Assembly (NCBI GenBank): GCA_023375785.1
Contig: SZWC01001600.1
Span: 1-64,000 of the forward strand
Direction: 5' to 3'
Length of the DNA: 64,000 nucleotides
From: Penium margaritaceum
Lineage: Eukaryota; Streptophyta; Zygnematophyceae; Desmidiales; Peniaceae
This document shows positions 25,001-38,860 of the stretch, piece after piece (positions within the stretch are counted from its first letter, which is position 1; each line of letters begins with the position of its first letter). A program made the position numbers and the translations under genes. The notes beneath the pieces are model-generated. The model did no database searches. It saw only the letters and a list, made by a program, of their open reading frames with translations, and was not told the DNA's origin.

Positions 25001-28000
25001 TGCACAGTGACCAAACAAATGATGCATACGTCACTGACTATGAACGAAGAAGTCCACTATGTGTGGTCAACATTGAAAACCAATAACACGAGTTAAAAAT
25101 GGTCAGATGGAGAGACAATGGTTTGGGAACCCTATGTATGGACTGGAAAGGACAAAGAACTTCAATACGTAGTGCCACGGTGTGGCTTCTATGCACACCA
25201 AACAACCAAACTAGGCATATGTCACTGACCATGACCAGAGAATTTCAATATGGGTGGTCAACGTTCACCAACCATAACACGAGTCACAAACGGTCAGAGG
25301 GGGAAACAATGGTACGAGAATATCAGTTATCAACAAGCAAGTACAACGACCTTCAATCAGTAGAAGCACGGTGTTTCTACCATGCACAATGACCGACCAA
25401 AGTAGGCATATGTAATGCCTTTGACCAAAGAAATCTGCTGTGAGTGGTCAACGTTGACAACTCATAGTACGAGTCACACATGGTCAGAGGGGTGAAACAA
25501 TGGTTTGGGAACACCAGGTATCAACTAGCAAGCACACGTAACTTCAATACGTTGTGGTAAGGCGTGGATACCATGCATGATGACCAACCAAAGTAGGCAT
25601 ATGTCACTGACCATGACCAAATAATGTCACTATGTGTGGTAAAAGGTGACAACTCAAAACACGAGTCACAAATGGTCAGAGTGGAAGATAATAGTATGTG
25701 AATACTAGTTATTGACTAGCAGCTACAAATACCTTCAAGATGTAGTGGAACAGTGTGGCTACCATGCACAGTGACCAGCCAAATATGCATATGTCAATGA
25801 CCATGACCAAAGAATTTCACTTCATGTGGTCAACGTTGACAATTCACAACACGAGTCACATATAGTCAGAGGGGGTAACAATGGTTTTGAATACTATTTA
25901 TCAACTGGAAAGTACAAAGACTTTCAATACGTAGTGACACAGCGTGGTAACCATGTACAATGACCAACCAAAGTAGGTATATGTCACCGACCATGACCGA
26001 ACGAATTTCATATTGTGTGGTCACAAATGGTCACAGGGGGAAACAATGGCTTGGGAACACTAGTCATCAACTAGCAAGTACAAAGACCTTCAACAAGTAG
26101 AGGCACGGTGTGGCTACCGTGCACAGTGACCGACCAAGGGGTGCTAACATCACTGACTACGACCAAATAATCCCACTATGTGTGGTCAACAGTGACAACT
26201 CATAACACGAGTCACAAATGGTCTGAGGGGGAAACAATGGTCTGTGAACATCAGTTCTCAACTAGCAAGTACAATGACCTTCAATCAGTAGTAGCACAGT
26301 GTGGCTACCATGCACAATGACCGACCAAAGTATGCACATGTAATGCCTTTGACCAATGAAATCCGCTGTGTGTGGTCTACATTGACAACTCATAGTACAA
26401 GTCACACATGGTCAGAGGGGGGAAACTATGGTTTGGGAACACCAGATATCAACTAGCAAGCACAAGGACCTTCAATAAATTGTGGCAAGGTGTTGATACC
26501 ATGCACGATGACCAACCAAAGTGGGCATATGTCACTGACCATGACCAAATAATGTCACCATGTGTGGTAAAAGGTGACAACTCAAAACACGAGTCACAAA
26601 TGGTCAGAGTGGAAGATAATGGTTTTTGAATACTAGTTATCGACTAGCAACTACAAATACCTTCAATATGTAGTGGCACAGTGTGGCTACCATGCACAGT
26701 GACCAACCAAAGTATGCATATGTCACTGACCATGACCAAAGAATTTCACTTCATGTGGTCAACGTTGACAACTCACAACACGAGTCACACATAGTCAGAG
26801 GGGGGTAACAATGGTGTGGGAACACTATCTTTCATCTAGAAAGCACACAGACCTTCAATACGAAGTGACACGGCGAGGTAACCATGTACAGTGACAAACC
26901 AAAGTAGGCATATGCCAATGACCATGACCAAAGAATTTCAATATGGGTGGCAAACGTTCACAACCCATAACATAGGTCACCAATGGTCAGAGGGGGGAAA
27001 CAATGGGTTGGGAGCACTAGCTATCAACTAGCAAGTACAAAGACCTTCAACAAGTAGTGGCACGGTATGGCCTGCGTACACAGTGACCAACCAAAGGATG
27101 CATACATCGCTGAATACGACCGAAGAGGTCCACTATGTGTGGTCAACACTGACAACTCATAACACGAGTCACAAATGGTCAGAGGGAGAGACAATGGTTT
27201 GGGAACGCTATGTATCGACTAGAAAGGACAAAGAACTTCAATACGTAGTGGCACGGTGTGGCTACTATGCATACCAGACAACCAAACTAGGCATATGTCA
27301 CTGACCATGACCAAAGAATTCCAATATGGGTGGTCAACGTTCACCAACCATAACAGGAGTCACAAACGGTCAGAGGGGGAAACAATGGTCTGGGAATATC
27401 AGTTCTCAACTAGCAAGTACAATGACATTCAATCAATAGTAGCACGGTGTGGCTACCATGCACAAAGACCGACCAAAGTAGGCATATCTACTACCTTTGA
27501 CCAAAGAAATCCGCTGTGTGTGGTCAACGTTGACAACTCATAATACGAGTCGGAAATGGTAAGAGGGGGAAACAATGCTTTGGGAACACCAGGTATCAAC
27601 TAGCAAGCACAAGGACCTTAAAAAAGTTATGGCACAGTGTGGATACCATGCATGATGACCAACCAAAGTAGGCATATGTCACTGACCATGACCAAATCAT
27701 GTCACTATGTGTGGTAAACTTTGACAACTCATAACACACGTCACATATGGTCAGAGTGGAAGGTAATGGTTTGTGAATACTAGTTATCGACTAGCAAGTA
27801 CAAATACCTTCAATATATAGTGGCACAGTGTGGCTAAAATGCAGAGTGACCAACCGAAGTATGCATATGTCACTGACCATGACCAAAGCATTCCACTTCA
27901 TGTGGTCAATGTTGACAACTCACAACATGAGTCACAGATAGTCAGAGGGTGTAACAATGGTTTAGGAAGACTAGCTATCAACTAGAAAGCACACAGACTT

Positions 28001-31000
28001 TCAATACGTAGTGATATGGTGTGGTAACCATGTAGAGTGACAAACCAAATTAGGCATATGTCGCTAACCATTACCAAAATAATTTCACAGTGTGTGGTCA
28101 ACGTTGAAAACTCATAACACGAGTCACAAATGGTCAGAGGGGGAAACAATGGGCTGGGAATGCTAGTTATCAAATAGCAAGTACAAAGACTTTCAACAAG
28201 TAGTGGCACGCTGTGGCTAGCGTGCACAGTGACCAACCAAATGATGCATACGTCACTGACTATGGCCGAAGAAGTCCAATATGTGTCGTCAACATTGACA
28301 ACTCATAACACGAGTCACAAATGGTTAGAGGGAGAGACAGTGGTTTGGGAACCCTATGTATTGACTATAAAGGACAAAGAACTTCAATACGTAGTGGTAC
28401 GTGTGGCTACTAGGCACGCCAACCAACCAAACTAGGCATATGTCACTGACCATGACCAAAGAATTTCAATATGGGTAGTCAACGTTCACCAACCATAACA
28501 CGAGTCACAAACTCTCAGAGGGGGGAAACAATGGTATGGGAATATCAGTTTTCAACTAGCAAGTACAACGACCTTCAATCAGTAGTAGGATTGTTTTGCT
28601 ACCATGCACAATGACCGACCAACGTAGGCATATGTACTGCCTTTGACCAAAGAAGTATGCTGTGTGTACTCAACGTTGACAACTCATAATTCGAGTCACA
28701 AATGGTCAGAGGGGAAAACAATGGTTGAGAACACCATGTATCAACTAGCAAGCACAAGGAATTTCAGGACCTTGTGGCACGGTGTGGATACCATGCACGA
28801 TGACCAAACAAAGAAGGCATATGTCAATGACCATGACCAACGAATGTGTGGTAAAAGTTGACAACTCATAACACGAGTCACAAATCGTCATAGTGGAAGA
28901 TAATGGTTTGTGAATACTAGTTATCGCCTATAAAGTACAAATACCTTCAATATGTAGTGGCACAGTGTGGCTACCATGCAAAGTGACCAACCAAAGTATG
29001 CATATGTCACTGACCATGACCAACGAATTTCACTTCATGTGATAAACGCTGACAACTCACAACACGAGTCACAGATAGTCACAGGGGGGTAACAATGGTG
29101 AATGAACACTAGCTATCAACTAGGAAGCACGACGACCTTCAACGCTCAGAAACACGGTGTGGTAACCATGTACAATGACAAACCAAAGTAGGCATATGTC
29201 ACTGACCATGACCACAGGATTTTAATATGGGTGGTAAACGCTCACAACCCATAACATGAGTCACAAATGGTCAGAGGGGTAAACAATGGGTTGGGAGCAC
29301 TAGTTATCAACTAGCAAGTACTAAGACCTTCAACAAGGAGTGGCACAGCGTGGCTAGCGTTCACAGTGACCAACCATAGGATGCATGCGTCACTGACTAT
29401 GACCGAAGAAGTCCACTATGTGTGGTCAACATTGACAACTCATAACACGAGTCATAAATGGTCAGAGGGAGCGACAATTGTTTGGGAACCCTATGCATTG
29501 ACTAGAAAGGACAAAGAACTTCACTACGCAGTGGCACGGTGTGGCTACTATGCATACCAAACAACCAAACTAGGCATATGGCACTGACCATGACCAAAGA
29601 ATTTCAATATGGGTGGTCAGTGTTCACCAACCATAACACGAGTCGCAAATGGTCAGAGGGGGAAACAATGGTCTGGGAATATCAGTTCTCAACTAGCAAG
29701 TAAAACGACCTTCAATCAATAGTAGCACGGTGTGGCTACCATGTACAATGACCGACCAAAGTAGGCATATCTACTGCCTTTGACCAAAGTAATCTGTTGT
29801 GTGTGGTCAACGTTGACAACTCATAATACGAGTCACAAATGGTTAGAGGGGAAACAATGGTTTGGGAACACCAGGCATCAACCAGCCACAACTTATTGAA
29901 GGTCCAATAGGTCCAATATGTTGTGGCACGCTGTGGGTACCATGCACGATGATCATCCAAAGAAGGCATATGTCACTGACCATGACCAAAAAATATCACT
30001 ATGTGTGGCAAACTTTGACAACTCATAACTCTAGTCACAACTGGTCAGAGTGGAAGATCATGGTTTGTAAATACTAGTTATCAACTAGCAAGTACAAATA
30101 CCTTCATTATGTAGTGGCACAGTGTGGCTACCAGTCACAGTGAACAAACAAAGTATACATATGTCACTGACCATGACCAGAGAATTTCACTTCATGTGGT
30201 CAATGTTGACAACTGACAACACGAGTCACGGATAGTCGGTGGGGGGGTAACAGTGGTTTGGGAAGACTAGCTATGAACTAGAAATCACAAAGACCTACAA
30301 TACGTAGTGACACGGCGTGGTAACCATGTACAGTGACAAGCCAAACTAGGCATATGTCACTGACCATGACCAAATAATTTCAATATGGGTGGTCAAAGGT
30401 CACAACACATAACACGAGTCAAAAGTGGTCAGAGGGGGAAACAATGGGTTGGGAACTCTAGTTATCAAATAGCAAGTACAAATACCTTTCAACAAGTAGT
30501 GGCACGGTGTGGCTAGCGTGCACAGTGACTAACCAAAGGATGCATACGTCACTGACTATGACCAAATAAGTCCACTATGTGTGGTCAACATTGACAACTC
30601 ATAACACGAGTCACAAATGGTCAGAGGGAGAGACAATGGTTTGTGAACCCTATGTATCGACTAGAAAGGACAAAGAACTTCAATGCGTAGTGGAACGATG
30701 TGGCTACTATGCACACCAAACAACCAAAGTAGGCACATGCCAGTGACCATGACCAACGAATTTCAATATGAGTGGTCAACGTTAAGCAACCAGAACACGA
30801 GTAACAATCGGTCAGAGGGGGAAACAATGGTATGGGAATATCAGTTATCAACTAGCAAGTACAACGACCTTCAATCAGTAGTAGCATGGTGTGGCTACCA
30901 TGCACAATGACCGACCAAAGTAGGCATGTGTACTGCCTTTGACCAAATAAATCCGCTGTGTGTGGTCAACGTTGACAACTCATAGTACGAGTAACAAATG

Positions 31001-33605
31001 GTCATAAGGGGGAAAACTATGGTTTGGGAACACCAGGTATCAACTAGAAAGCACAATGACATTCAATACGTTGTGGCGCGGTGTGGATACCATGCACGAT
31101 GACCAACCAAAGTAGGCATATGTCACTGACCATGACCAAAGAATATCACTATGTGTGGTAAACTTTGCCAACTTATAACTCGTGTCAAAAATCGTTAGAG
31201 TGCAAGATAAAGGTTTGTTCATACTGGTTATCGAATAGCAAGTACAAATACCTTCCATGTGTAGTGGCAAAGTGTGGCTACAATGCACAGTGACCAACCA
31301 AATTATGCATATGTCACTGACCATGACCAAATAATTCTACTTCATGTGGTCAATGTTGACAACTCACAAGACGAGTCACATATAGTCAGAGGGGGTAACA
31401 ATGGTTTGGGGAGACTAGCTATCAATTAGAAAGCACATAGACCTTCAATACGTAGTGACATGGTGTGGTAACCATGTACAGTGACAATCCAAAGTAGGCA
31501 TGTGTCACTAACCATGACCAACAGAATTACACAGTGTGTGGTCAACGTTTGAAAACTCATAACACGAGTCACAAGTGGTCAGAGAGGGAAACAATGGGTT
31601 GGGAACACTAGGTATCAACTAGCAAGTACAAAGCCCTTCAACAAGTACTGGCATGGTATAGCTAGCGTGCACAGTGAACAACCAAATGATGCATACGTCA
31701 CTGACTATGACCGAAGAAGTCCACTATGTGTGGTCAACATTGAAAACTCATAACACAAGTCACAAATGGTCAGAAGAATATACAATGGTTTGGGAACCCT
31801 ATGTATCGACTAGAAAGGACAAAGAACTTCAATACGTATTTGCATGGTGTGGCTACTTACACACAAATAACCAAACTAGGCATGTGTCACTGACCATGAC
31901 CAAGGGATTTCAATATGGGAGTGAACGTTCACCAACCATAACACGAGTCACAAACGGTCAAATGGGGAAAACAATGGTCTAGGAATATCAGTTCTCACCA
32001 AGCAATTACAACGACATTTGATCACTACTATCACGTTGTGGCTACAATGCACAATGACCGACCAAAGTATACATATGTACTGCATTTTGCCAAAGAAATC
32101 CGCTGTGTGTGGTCAACGTTGACAACTCATGATTCGAGTCACAAATGGTCAAAGGGGGAAACAATGGTTTGGGAACACCATGTATCAACCAGCAAGCACA
32201 CGGACCTTCAATAAGTTGTGGCACGGTATGGATACCATGCACAATGACCATCCAAAGAAGGCATATGTCACTGACCATGACTAAACAATGTCACTATGTG
32301 CGGTAAACTTTGACAACCCATAACTCGAGACACGAATGATTAGAGTGGACGATAATGGTTTGTGAACACTAGTTATCGACTAGCAAGTACAAATACCTTC
32401 AATATGTAGTGGCACAGTGGGGCTACCATGCAAAGTGACCAACCAAAGTATGCATATGTAACTGAACATGACCACAAAATTTCACTTCATGTGGTCAACG
32501 TTGACAACACACAACACGAGTCACAGATAGTCAGAGGGGGGTAACAATGGTGTGGGAAGAATAGCTATCAACTATAAAGCACAAAGACCTTCAATTCGTA
32601 GTGACACGGCGTGGTAACCATGTAAAGTGACAAACCAAACTAGGCATATGTCACTGAACATGACCAAATAATTTCATTATGGGTGGTCAACGTTCACAAC
32701 CCATAACACAAGTAAAAAATGGTCAGAGGGGGAAACAATGGGTAGGGAACTCTAGTTATCAACTAGCAAGTACAAAGACATTCAACAAGTAGTGGCACGG
32801 TGTGGCTAGCATGCACACTGACCAACCAAAGGATGCATACGTCACTGACTATGACCGAAGAAGTCCACTATGTGTAGTCAACATTGACAACACATAACAC
32901 GATTCACAAATGGTCAGAGGGAGAGACAATGGTTTGGGAACCCTATGCATCGACAAGAAAGGACAAATAACTTCAATACGTAGTGGCACGGTGTGGCTAC
33001 TATGCACACCAAACAACCAAAGTAGGCACATGTCACTGACCATGACCAAAAAATTCCAATATGGGTGGTCAACGTTCACCAACCATAACACAAGTCACAA
33101 ATGGTCAGAGGGGAAAACAATGCTCTGGGAATATCAGTTCTCAACTAGCAAGTACAAAGACCTTCCACAAGTAGTGGCACGGTATGGCTAGCGTGCGCAG
33201 TGACCATCAAAGGATGCATACATCACTGACTATGACCAAAGAAGTCCACTATGTGTGGTCAACATTGACAGCTCATAACACGAGTCACAAATGGTCATAT
33301 GGAGAGACAATGGTTTGGGAACCCTATGTATCGACTAGAAAGGACAAAGAACTTCAATACGTAATGGCACGATGTGGCTACTATGCACACCAAACAATGA
33401 AACTAGGCATATGTCACTGACCATGACCAGAGAATTTCAATATGGGTGGTCAACGTTCACCAACCATAACACGAGTCACAAATGGTCAGAGGGGGAAACA
33501 ATGGTCTTGGAATATCAGTTCTCAACTAGCAGTTACAACGACCTTCAATCAGTAGTAGCATGGTGTGGCTATCATGCACAATCACCGACCAAAGTAGGCT
33601 TATGT
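19083..33605 (-). repeat. ~191-bp satellite, right arm, inverted
   Basis: About 76 monomers of the same A-F satellite, now reverse complemented: the words catatgtcactgaccatgacc and gtggtcaacgttgacaac dominate the plus strand. Read along the plus strand the types run C, B, A, F, E, D and repeat, the mirror of the left arm. A shortened register in which type F is missing occurs near 24150 and 26215. The array is cut inside a type-E monomer at about 33600 by the LTR of the Copia fossil. No gene is visible. ORFs of 60-120 codons are fragments of the satellite. Confidence 0.95.
23100..27290 (-). repeat. Two ~2.1-kb, 11-monomer super-units in the right arm
   Basis: Distinctive variants near 23214-23400 (ggtacgggaatatcag, agaagcacggtatttctacc, aggcatatgtaatgcc) recur about 2100 bp later near 25314-25500. 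The F-less junction near 24150 recurs near 26215. Each super-unit therefore has one full and one shortened HOR, like the left arm, but a different monomer is lost here. Confidence 0.7.
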
Positions 33606-34484
33606 TGTTGATTTTTTACATAACAGAATCTTTAGGAATCTGCAGACGCAGTACTCTGATATGTCAACTCTTTGATGATCTACTGAATTGTTGGTGATGA
33701 CCTCTCAGCCATGTGTTACCACTCATATATACACATGCACTCTTGCCTCAGTAATGTCACTGGCTGCGCAATTCAAGAGTATGAGCTGAAGGCACAGTTA
33801 CACGACTCGTCTCACAAGCTTTCCAACGGTACCCAGCTTGTTCAAAATGATCTCACACAGACGAAGTAATAGCAAATACAAACCTACAGCTACTTATCTG
33901 TCTGTACTAGCTAGGAGCAGGATAGTACAAGTGTTGACGTAGTCTGGTATCCTTGTGTCTTCCAGTTCTCAGTCACAGGATCTTCTGGACGCCGCTCGAT
34001 GATCTCCGATCATTGGCAGACCAAGGTTGGCGGATGCCCAGGGCCCTCGGTGCGATCCACGGACGCGATCGACCGGATCTGCGGTAGCTTCTCATGGCTG
34101 ACGATCTGGCTCAGGTATTTGTCTCACGATGACGGAATGACCGCACCTCTTGGTTCAGCAACGGCTCCGATCATTCTAACTGCCCTTGTAGGATTCCTGA
34201 TCACAGGATCCATCTTTAGAAAGAACAATATATTCCGCGTGCTTCTGTTCCTTGCCACGTCAGTAGACTCAGAGTTGATAGGAGCTCACACTCGCACTAT
34301 TGCTTTGTCTGCCAGACCACACACCTTGTTGGTCCAAAACCTGCCAAAGTATATTGCTTCCAGTACGATCATTCAATCAGCTCTCCGGGGCTCCAATAGG
34401 ATGAGTAGGGAAAATAGGGCTGCGGATGGATGGATCGGTGGGATGCCTAAAGAGGCCTGCCCACAGCCATACCATGCCCCGACA
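33606..34484 (-). repeat. 3' LTR of the Copia fossil
   Basis: Begins TGTTGATTTTT on the plus strand, immediately after truncated satellite, and aligns along its whole length with 38861-39744. The matched stretch ends at ccataccatgcc and is followed by GACA, so the element-strand start is TGTC. The 222-codon plus-strand ORF across this LTR and the adjoining sequence is not a gene. Confidence 0.8.
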
Positions 34485-35382
34485 GGTAGGATAGACAGGA
34501 GGGTCAAGAGAGGGATGGGGATCCCTCTCTTGGCCCTCTTGTTTTCCTTTTTGTTGATGTCGTGCCGAGCCCAGTATATCGTTGGATCGAGGCAATCTGA
34601 CGGCTGTCCTTTTTCCAACACCCCCCCCCCTTGTCAACTGAGCGTCCATGAGGTTGGAGCCGACTAGTGGAAAAAGAAAGAAGCCCTCCCGTGAGAGCAG
34701 AGCTAGAAGAATGGGGGCGACATAAAAAGAGACAGGGCGAGGCAGGGGAATGCCCGGTGAAAGAGATCCCCCCACCCCCGGGCCAACCAAGCCTCGACAG
34801 AGAGAGAGAGGGAGAGAGAAGAATTACGGAGGAACAAGACGCAGGGTGTACAGTGGTCCGGTAAGAATTTTTTAGCCCGGGCAACGCCCCGACGGCTGAG
34901 ACATATACTGGTCCCAACAGCACACCCTGACCGGATTTGGGGGAGTGGGCCTCCTCCCGCTCATCCGGCCCGAATGGTGAGCTGACAGGGACAGCCCACC
35001 TAACATAGAAGAACCGGGCAGGATATAGCTGGAGAAGGTTTGCAGTTGTGAGCGGCGTGGCTCCGGCCCCAAACTGGCCAGCGAGAGATGACGTTGGCGT
35101 TATGCGAGGACCAAAGCGCGAGAGGAAGGGGAGAAGGAAGTGTTGACGCGATGAGACAGGCAACAGCGGCAGGTAGGAGCAAAAGGAAGGTGGGGAAGCG
35201 GTCGCACGATTCTCGCGTCCGTGCCAACGCCTCATGTGCGGGAACGGAAACGGGAAGCGACGACGGCTCCACTGAGGACCATCTTCGTTCGTCCCAATAC
35301 CTCATATGGGGAGGATGGAAAGAGAGTGCCGGGAATGAGCGGCAGCAGAGGAAGAGCCGAGAAGAGAATGCGCCGATAGATG
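34485..35382 (-). other. GC-rich, purine-biased segment between RNase H and 3' LTR
   Basis: About 900 bp with no recognised domain. It is strongly purine-rich on the plus strand (agagagagagggagagagaag near 34800) and carries a C-run near 34620. It lies inside the Copia fossil and may be a long 3' untranslated region or a nested insertion. Overlapping ORFs on both strands (for example 34504-35235 minus) have low-complexity composition and no family resemblance. Confidence 0.4.
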
Positions 35383-38300
35383 TCAGGACGAGGAGAGAAG
35401 ACCTAGGCAAGTGCAGAGATGAGCGTGGCGATCGGCATAGAGTGTTTTGGTGAGGATGTCAGCAGCATGATCAACAGTGGGGAGGTAGTGCATGACGACC
35501 TTGCCTTCCGCGACGGCGTCGCGAACATAGTGGTACTGCCGACGGACGTGTTTGGTGCGATCATGGAGAACCGGATCCTCGGAAAGAGCGATGGCGCCTT
35601 CGTTGTCACAGTGGATGGGCGTGGGTTCAAGTTGATAAAACCCAAGCTCGCTCAGAAGCATGCGAAGCCAGACCGCCTCTCTTGTGCCTTCACTTTCAAC
35701 AATTCATTCAGCTACCGTAGAAGAGAGAATGACCACAGATTAATTCTTGCTGCGCCAATTGACGGGTCCACCATTGAGAAGGAAAACATACCCAGAGGTG
35801 GAGCGGCTTGTGGTGTGATACTAGAAGGATCAGCATCACAGAAGCCTTGGAGAAAATTGTTCTCATAATAGTAGCGGATAGCAGGAGAGGCAGATCCACG
35901 GAGGTAGGGATTGCTGCGCTTGGCGGCCACGATGTGAGCAGCGGTAGGGCGTTGGCATCCTTGACTGAGAAGGCCAACAACAAATGAGAGGTCAGGTCGC
36001 GTAGCCACAGAGGAGTACACCAGGGAGCCCACCATGCACGGGAATGCTTGGACATCTTCCAATGAGGACAAAAGGTGTGGCTGCTGTGACTGGTTTGGTA
36101 AGGCCGTGATCATTGGAGAGTAGTGTAGTTTGTGGAGTGGATGTACCAAGCCCAAACGTGTCGACCATACGTTGAGCATGAGTGGCTTGAATGCGTCACC
36201 TGACCGTGCGTGATGTCATGAGTGACTTGAATGCCAAGGTAGTACTTGAGAGGCCCCATGTCAGTCATCTCGAAGCGGCGAGACAGCTGCTGTTTGAGTA
36301 TATCCAGAACAGAGAGGGACGGTCCAAACAGGATGAGGTCGTCCACGTATAGAATAACTCCAAGAAGATTTGACCCTCCACGGAAGTACAATGAGTGGTA
36401 AGAGTGAAGGCCTTGGAGTCCTTGGACCAGAAAGAAGTAATGGATGTTCAGGTTCCATTGTCGTGGAGCTTGCTTCAGGCCATACAGGGACTTGTTGAGC
36501 TTGCAGACGTGATCGGGTATATCTGGAGATATGAATCCCTCTGGTTGGGTCATGTATATGATTTCGTTGAGGTCAGCATTGAGGAAGGCACTTTTGACGT
36601 CCATTTGATGGAGATGCAATTTGTTGTTAGCGGCCAGAGATAGGATCACCGTGATGGATGAGTAATTGGCTACCAGTGCAAATGTGTCTTACTAGTTTAC
36701 CCCAAGGACTTGACTGTAGCCGCACGCAACGTGAGGAGCTTTGTTGTAATCATGTGTACTTGTACTGATCAGCTTGGTCTTGAACACCCACTTACATGTA
36801 ACAATTGGCGTGTTGGGTGGTCGAGGGACCAGATCACATGTGTGTTGCGTTTGAAGTTGAGATAGTTCCTCTTGAGCAGCTTGGCACCATTGGTCAGCAT
36901 CCGGGCGACGCATGGCATCTTTGAAGCTGGTGGGGTCCACCACTTGTGTGAGTACTGCTGTGTGATCAAAGTCGTCGTCTGCTGAAAACTCAGTTGTTGA
37001 CAGAAAACCAAGCTGAAGGAATGTCGGAGGTCTTGTGGGTCGGGCGGACCGGCGTAGTCCTGATTGTGATGGAGTGCTGGACACGACCGTTTGTGGAGTA
37101 GCGGGAGCATTATGATGTTCATTTGTAACCGCAGGAGGGAGTACACCAGCGTGGTCACCATGTGTGGGGTCGACAAAGAATTTTTGAAGAGGTGGTGGAG
37201 TTGTCTCAATGTAGACAGTGGGCGTGATTGCTGGTGGTGTTGCATCACGTGCTTGGTTGAAGAAGCTTTCGTCGAAGATGGTTTGTCTGCTCCGAATCAC
37301 ATGTTTCGAGTATGGATCCCAGATTCGGTAGATGCCGCGTGTCTTGTACCCAAGGAGGATGCAGACTTTGGATCGTGGATGACCCTGTCCCTTGCCCGTA
37401 GGCAGGGATAGCTATCCCGTCACAAAGGCGGACTTCTCGTGGTGTTAGAAAATGCTTGAAACTGATAAACGAGTCCTTATTGCAGGTCATGTGTTTATTG
37501 CAGCCTGAGTTCATGATCCATGCCTGAATGCCAGTAGCCAAGAGAAGGGCACTGTCGATAGAGCACATGGCCAGCTCTCCAGTCACGAACTCTTCTTCAG
37601 CCAGGGTGTGGTGTGGTGCATCTTCTGTTGCCGGGCCATAGGTTGAGAGCTCTGGCTGTGTGGCTGACATGTCTTTGTCAGGCAGGATCGGTCCTTCAGA
37701 TATAAGATTCAACTGAAAGTTGTCTTCTTCGTGTGATAATTCCTGTGCTTTTGTAGACCATGTAAGAAAAGCGGCGGTGGACATGTAAGTCGTCAGCATT
37801 GTTTGATGTGGTTGGTGAGAACCATCATGTCGAGCAAACTTTGGGCGTCGTTTAGAGCAGTCCACGACAATGTTTCCCTTTTGCTTGCACGTCCAGCACA
37901 CTCAATCAATTGGTTGGACAAAGCCCCGTGGTGAGTGAGGAGTTGGTTGATCTCTGTTGTTGAAGTGCGTAAGAGAGCCCTGACTGCCATTACCGTAGGC
38001 TCCAAACTTCTTTGTCCTTTTGTCCTTGGTATTTGGTCACAAGGCCAGTTTCAACTCCATTGTCCTTGACATGTTGTTCTTCAACCATCATGAGTTATTC
38101 GACAGCCTTCTTGAGAGTTAGAGAGCATGGTTGACTTCCAGGTGGTGCTGCTGCTGTTGCTGCTGGTGCTGCTCCAAGGACTGCACCAGGTGTCCCACCT
38201 GCGGCTCTTCCTTATGCATCAATGGCTTGCTGTAGTGTTGTTCGGAGTTGAGCAAGTTGAGCATCAAAGGTCTTTCCTTGTTTCTAAAACGTCTGAAGTC

Positions 38301-38845
38301 GGTTGATGGTGTATTTGAATCTGGCAGGTAGTCCACAAAAAAGGGTTAGTACTATAACTCTTTCAGATATCACTTCTTCCATGGATGAGATGCGACTGGT
38401 CAGATGTTTGAGATGGGACACGTGATCTTCCAGACGCGATCCTTCTTCCATCTGTTGAGTATGAAATCTGTCAAGAGGCTTCCCAATTCAACATCGCTCG
38501 TCCTTCCATAGCGACTCTTCAGGGCCTTCCAAACTTTCGTTGGAGAGTTGGTTGGATTGTTTTCTCTGATGATAAACTTGAGTCGTTCGGTTAGATTCAG
38601 CGCCAAAATTGAAAAGGCCTGGTCACGACGCCGCTTCTAGCTGACTTGTTCTTCAGGTGACGCTCCTACAGTTAATGTGTCAGTGGGAGGATCACAGATG
38701 ACTCCCCATAGGCCTTTGTTTATAAAAATCATCTCGATGTTGAATGCAAAGGTATGGTAGTAATCGTCGTGAAACGGCGCCTATTTGAAGTGATCTCCAT
38801 TGTTGATTGTTGCCGTCATAGTTGCATAGATCTGAAGATGCCACC

Positions 38846-38858
38846 GGCTCTGATACCA
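38846..38858 (-). other. Primer-binding site of the Copia fossil, initiator-Met tRNA
   Basis: The minus strand reads TGGTATCAGAGCC, matching the complement of the 3' end of plant initiator-Met tRNA. Two bases separate it from the LTR terminus at 38861. It confirms the Copia assignment and minus orientation. Confidence 0.9.
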
Positions 38859-38860
38859 AA

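Noticed and set aside
1212-33605. Dozens of 60-120-codon ORFs with shared words such as MTKEFQYGWSTFTNHNTSHKRSEGE
   Set aside because: They recur once per monomer in step with the satellite and are broken often. The conservation is that of the DNA repeat.
33999-34667. 222-codon plus-strand ORF
   Set aside because: Lies across the LTR of the Copia fossil on the opposite strand. The matching stretch in the other LTR gives only a shorter ORF.
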